Below are positions 62,214 to 64,000 of a DNA stretch of 64,000 nucleotides, piece after piece. Below the pieces are notes generated by a model, which saw nothing but the letters and a program-made list of their open reading frames with translations, did no database searches and was not told where the DNA came from. The translations under genes were made by a program, and so were the position numbers. Where the stretch lies: IMG/VR virus record IMGVR_UViG_3300025118_000005, positions 1 to 64,000 of that record; one strand, written 5' to 3'. Position 1 is the stretch's first letter. Each line of letters starts with the position of its first letter. The stretch comes from a virus.

Positions 62214-63941
62214 ATGCCAAAAACATTCAACGTAGAACAATTAAGGTTAAACGGTCAGTTACTTACCGGTAACTCGGCTGGTGAACTATTTTATGACGGA
62301 CAGCCACTCGCCAATGGCGATACCGCCGTCCCTCTCGGGAGACTAATTATAGCTGGTGATGCTTTAAAGCATGCCGATAAGGTTAGTGACTCGGAGGATT
62401 TATCCGCCCATCGTACGCTGCATGTGATGGTAGACGAGAGTACTATCGACATTAATGCTTCTGATAAACTAATGGTCCCTACCGGTGGCATTGGTTATCA
62501 ACAACTTCACGCTACTAGTATTGCCGGTGCAGGTCTTGCTGGTGGCCAAACTGCTCCGTTAAGCGTTGTTGGAGGGTCAGGTATCGTAGTAGCTAGCGAT
62601 GCTGTGAATATTCCGGAAACGGGCGTTACTGCAACTATGTTACTCGGGTCTATCCCTGATAGTAAGCTCAACAACATCGTCTCTGTGGGTAAAGTAGAAG
62701 GTAGCGCAATACAATTAAATGGCACTACCTTAGTCGACTTAGCTTCCAACGGCCTCGCGTTAAATACAAACTCTGTCGGCATAACCCATATCCAATCTGC
62801 CGTTGCCGGAACCGGCCTGCAGGGAGGTAATGGTTCAGCAATTAGAGTTGGTGCTGGTGCCGGTCTCGAAGTAGATTCTACAACGGTCGGTATTGTGGCC
62901 GGTGGGGTTACTTCCGATATGCTCGAAGGAAGTATAGCGGATAGCAAATTAGCCACTATTACTACGGCAGGAAAAGTTGACGGCGGCGCAGTACAATTAA
63001 ACGCTAATGGTTTAGAAGACGACGAAGGTTTAGGAATTAAGAATTCTGGTGTTGTCGGTACGATGATTCATCCAAATACGGCCGGAGCCGGTTTGGGTGG
63101 AGGAGGCGTTGCCGGAGCCCTCGTGGTGAATGCCGGTTCAGGTATCTTGGTTCAAGATGACGAAGTAAACATCGATGAATCGGGAGTTATTACCTCAATG
63201 ATCCGTGACGGAAATGTTACAAATGACAAACTCGGTACGAACCTTTCGATTGCCAAAACTGATTTGGCTGCGGGAGACGGTTTAAATTTAAATAGCAATA
63301 CTTTATCTGTTGATCTTGCTACCGCTCCGGGCCTTGAATTTGACGGAGGAGACTTAAGAGTAAATCAAGACGTAATCTTGGGCAAGTCTAGCGCAACTCA
63401 AACTCTTTCTGGTAATTATACTTTTTCTAATACCCTAGTTCTTTCATCCGGCATAACTGTTGCGGGCGATTTACAGGTTCAAGGGACTACTTTAGTTACC
63501 GAACAAAATCAAGTTAACATTGGTGACGACATCATCGTACTTAATGCTGACTATCCCGGCGACGATCCGCCCGATGCGGGTATCGAAATTGAACGGGGCA
63601 CACTAACTAATGCCAAGTTCCTTTTTGACGACACCGACCATTATTGGGTAGCGGGTATTGGCTCAGACAAACATCGGGTTGATACCAAAAAGTACTCCCG
63701 GTCTTATGGAGTGGAAATGACCAAAGACGCCACGCAACATAAGTTATCTTTCGGGCATACTTTCGAATCATTGCCTAATGTCGTTGTTTCCCTACAGCAT
63801 ACTGGCAAACATAACGTAACCAATCCTGACCTACTCGGAGCAATGGTTACAAAGGTATATACCACGGGCGTATGGGTTGACTTTACGAACGAACTTCCGC
63901 ATTCAGGATATTATCTCAATGCTTATGCTGCTGTAGCATAA
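62214..63941 (+). CDS. tail-fibre protein with repeats, 575 aa
   Basis: SD AAGGAGGAG. Repeats of TSDMLEGSIADSKLATI / GKVDGGAVQLN and TATMLLGSIPDSKLNNI / GKVEGSAIQLN, then VTNDKLGTNLS, typical of phage fibre shafts. The later region (LQVQGTTLVTEQNQVNIGDD, ADYPGDDPPDAGIEIERG) is the standard fibre segment of marine T4-like phages. The C-terminal 120 residues are a compact head. Confidence 0.82.
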   Translation: MPKTFNVEQLRLNGQLLTGNSAGELFYDGQPLANGDTAVPLGRLIIAGDALKHADKVSDSEDLSAHRTLHVMVDESTIDINASDKLMVPTGGIGYQQLHATSIAGAGLAGGQTAPLSVVGGSGIVVASDAVNIPETGVTATMLLGSIPDSKLNNIVSVGKVEGSAIQLNGTTLVDLASNGLALNTNSVGITHIQSAVAGTGLQGGNGSAIRVGAGAGLEVDSTTVGIVAGGVTSDMLEGSIADSKLATITTAGKVDGGAVQLNANGLEDDEGLGIKNSGVVGTMIHPNTAGAGLGGGGVAGALVVNAGSGILVQDDEVNIDESGVITSMIRDGNVTNDKLGTNLSIAKTDLAAGDGLNLNSNTLSVDLATAPGLEFDGGDLRVNQDVILGKSSATQTLSGNYTFSNTLVLSSGITVAGDLQVQGTTLVTEQNQVNIGDDIIVLNADYPGDDPPDAGIEIERGTLTNAKFLFDDTDHYWVAGIGSDKHRVDTKKYSRSYGVEMTKDATQHKLSFGHTFESLPNVVVSLQHTGKHNVTNPDLLGAMVTKVYTTGVWVDFTNELPHSGYYLNAYAAVA

Positions 63942-63972
63942 AAGACTAGATAACAATATTCGACTCCTAAAA

Positions 63973-64000
63973 AGCCCCACCAAAATGGTGGGGTTTTTAT
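63973..64000 (+). terminator. intrinsic terminator
   Basis: GCCCCACC-AAAAT-GGTGGGG-TTTTTAT at the right edge, after the fibre gene. Confidence 0.85.

Noticed and set aside
1-64000. Integrase, transposase or lysogeny module
   Set aside because: No tyrosine or serine recombinase, transposase or CI-like repressor pattern was found in the translated frames; nothing points to a temperate phage in this window.

Overview
The window is a stretch of a large tailed-phage genome (Caudoviricetes), probably from a marine or freshwater phage of a SD-using Gram-negative host. Evidence for a phage: terminase large subunit, portal, fused prohead protease/scaffold, decoration-like protein and major capsid protein lie in canonical order (41.7-56.8 kb), together with rIIA/rIIB-like proteins, PhoH, a ClpP-like protease, a DUF932 protein and fibre proteins. 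I see no tRNA genes, integrase or CRISPR array. The host cannot be named from the sequence. Promoters are sigma70-like, and several lipoprotein signals suggest a cell with an outer membrane.

Layout. 1-186: the C-terminus of a DegT-type sugar aminotransferase cut by the window edge. 0.2-9.7 kb: early genes, mostly tiny overlapping hypotheticals plus an HhH-GPD-like protein, ATP-dependent DNA ligase, rIIA and rIIB. 9.7-26.4 kb: a mosaic of very small genes, mostly with individual sigma70-type promoters. It includes an HExxH peptidase, a RuvB-like AAA+ ATPase, a DUF932 protein, a GP88-like protein, a SleB cell-wall hydrolase, a HAD phosphatase and a ~600-nt structured RNA. 26.5-36 kb: a glycan island (GT2, RmlA, RmlB, RmlD-like, NeuB, NeuA, pyruvyl transferase, two methyltransferases, PhyH dioxygenase, possible sialyltransferase). 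36-38.3 kb: PhoH, ClpP-like and sulfotransferase. 38.6-64 kb: late region with a sigma-like factor, an ERCC4 nuclease fused to a zinc finger, terminase, portal, CBM-like and fibre proteins, small envelope-type proteins, the capsid cassette, a group I ribozyme core and tail-fibre-type proteins.

The most unusual feature is the regulatory design of 10-26 kb. At least nine genes have a -10 hexamer ending exactly 7 nt before the A of the ATG, which predicts transcription starting on the start codon (leaderless mRNAs). Many of these promoters carry a TTATTCACA element (DnaA-box-like) upstream of the -35, at distances of 7-8, 17-18 or 28 bp, that is, one helical turn apart. Between the mini-genes are repeated palindromes (GGGACCGGTCCC, TGAGA-N5-TCTCA) and a repeated GGTAGGAC/GTCCCACC hairpin. 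Late genes instead use Shine-Dalgarno sites and extended -10 promoters (TGnTATAAT), possibly linked to the phage sigma-like protein.

Two structured RNAs stand out: the 16.86-17.47 kb RNA, which starts at its own promoter with a GNRA hairpin and resembles the giant phage RNAs (GOLLD/ROOL class) in size and context, and a compact group I intron core (60.0-60.3 kb) that lies in the apparent 5' leader of a structural gene rather than inside a coding sequence.
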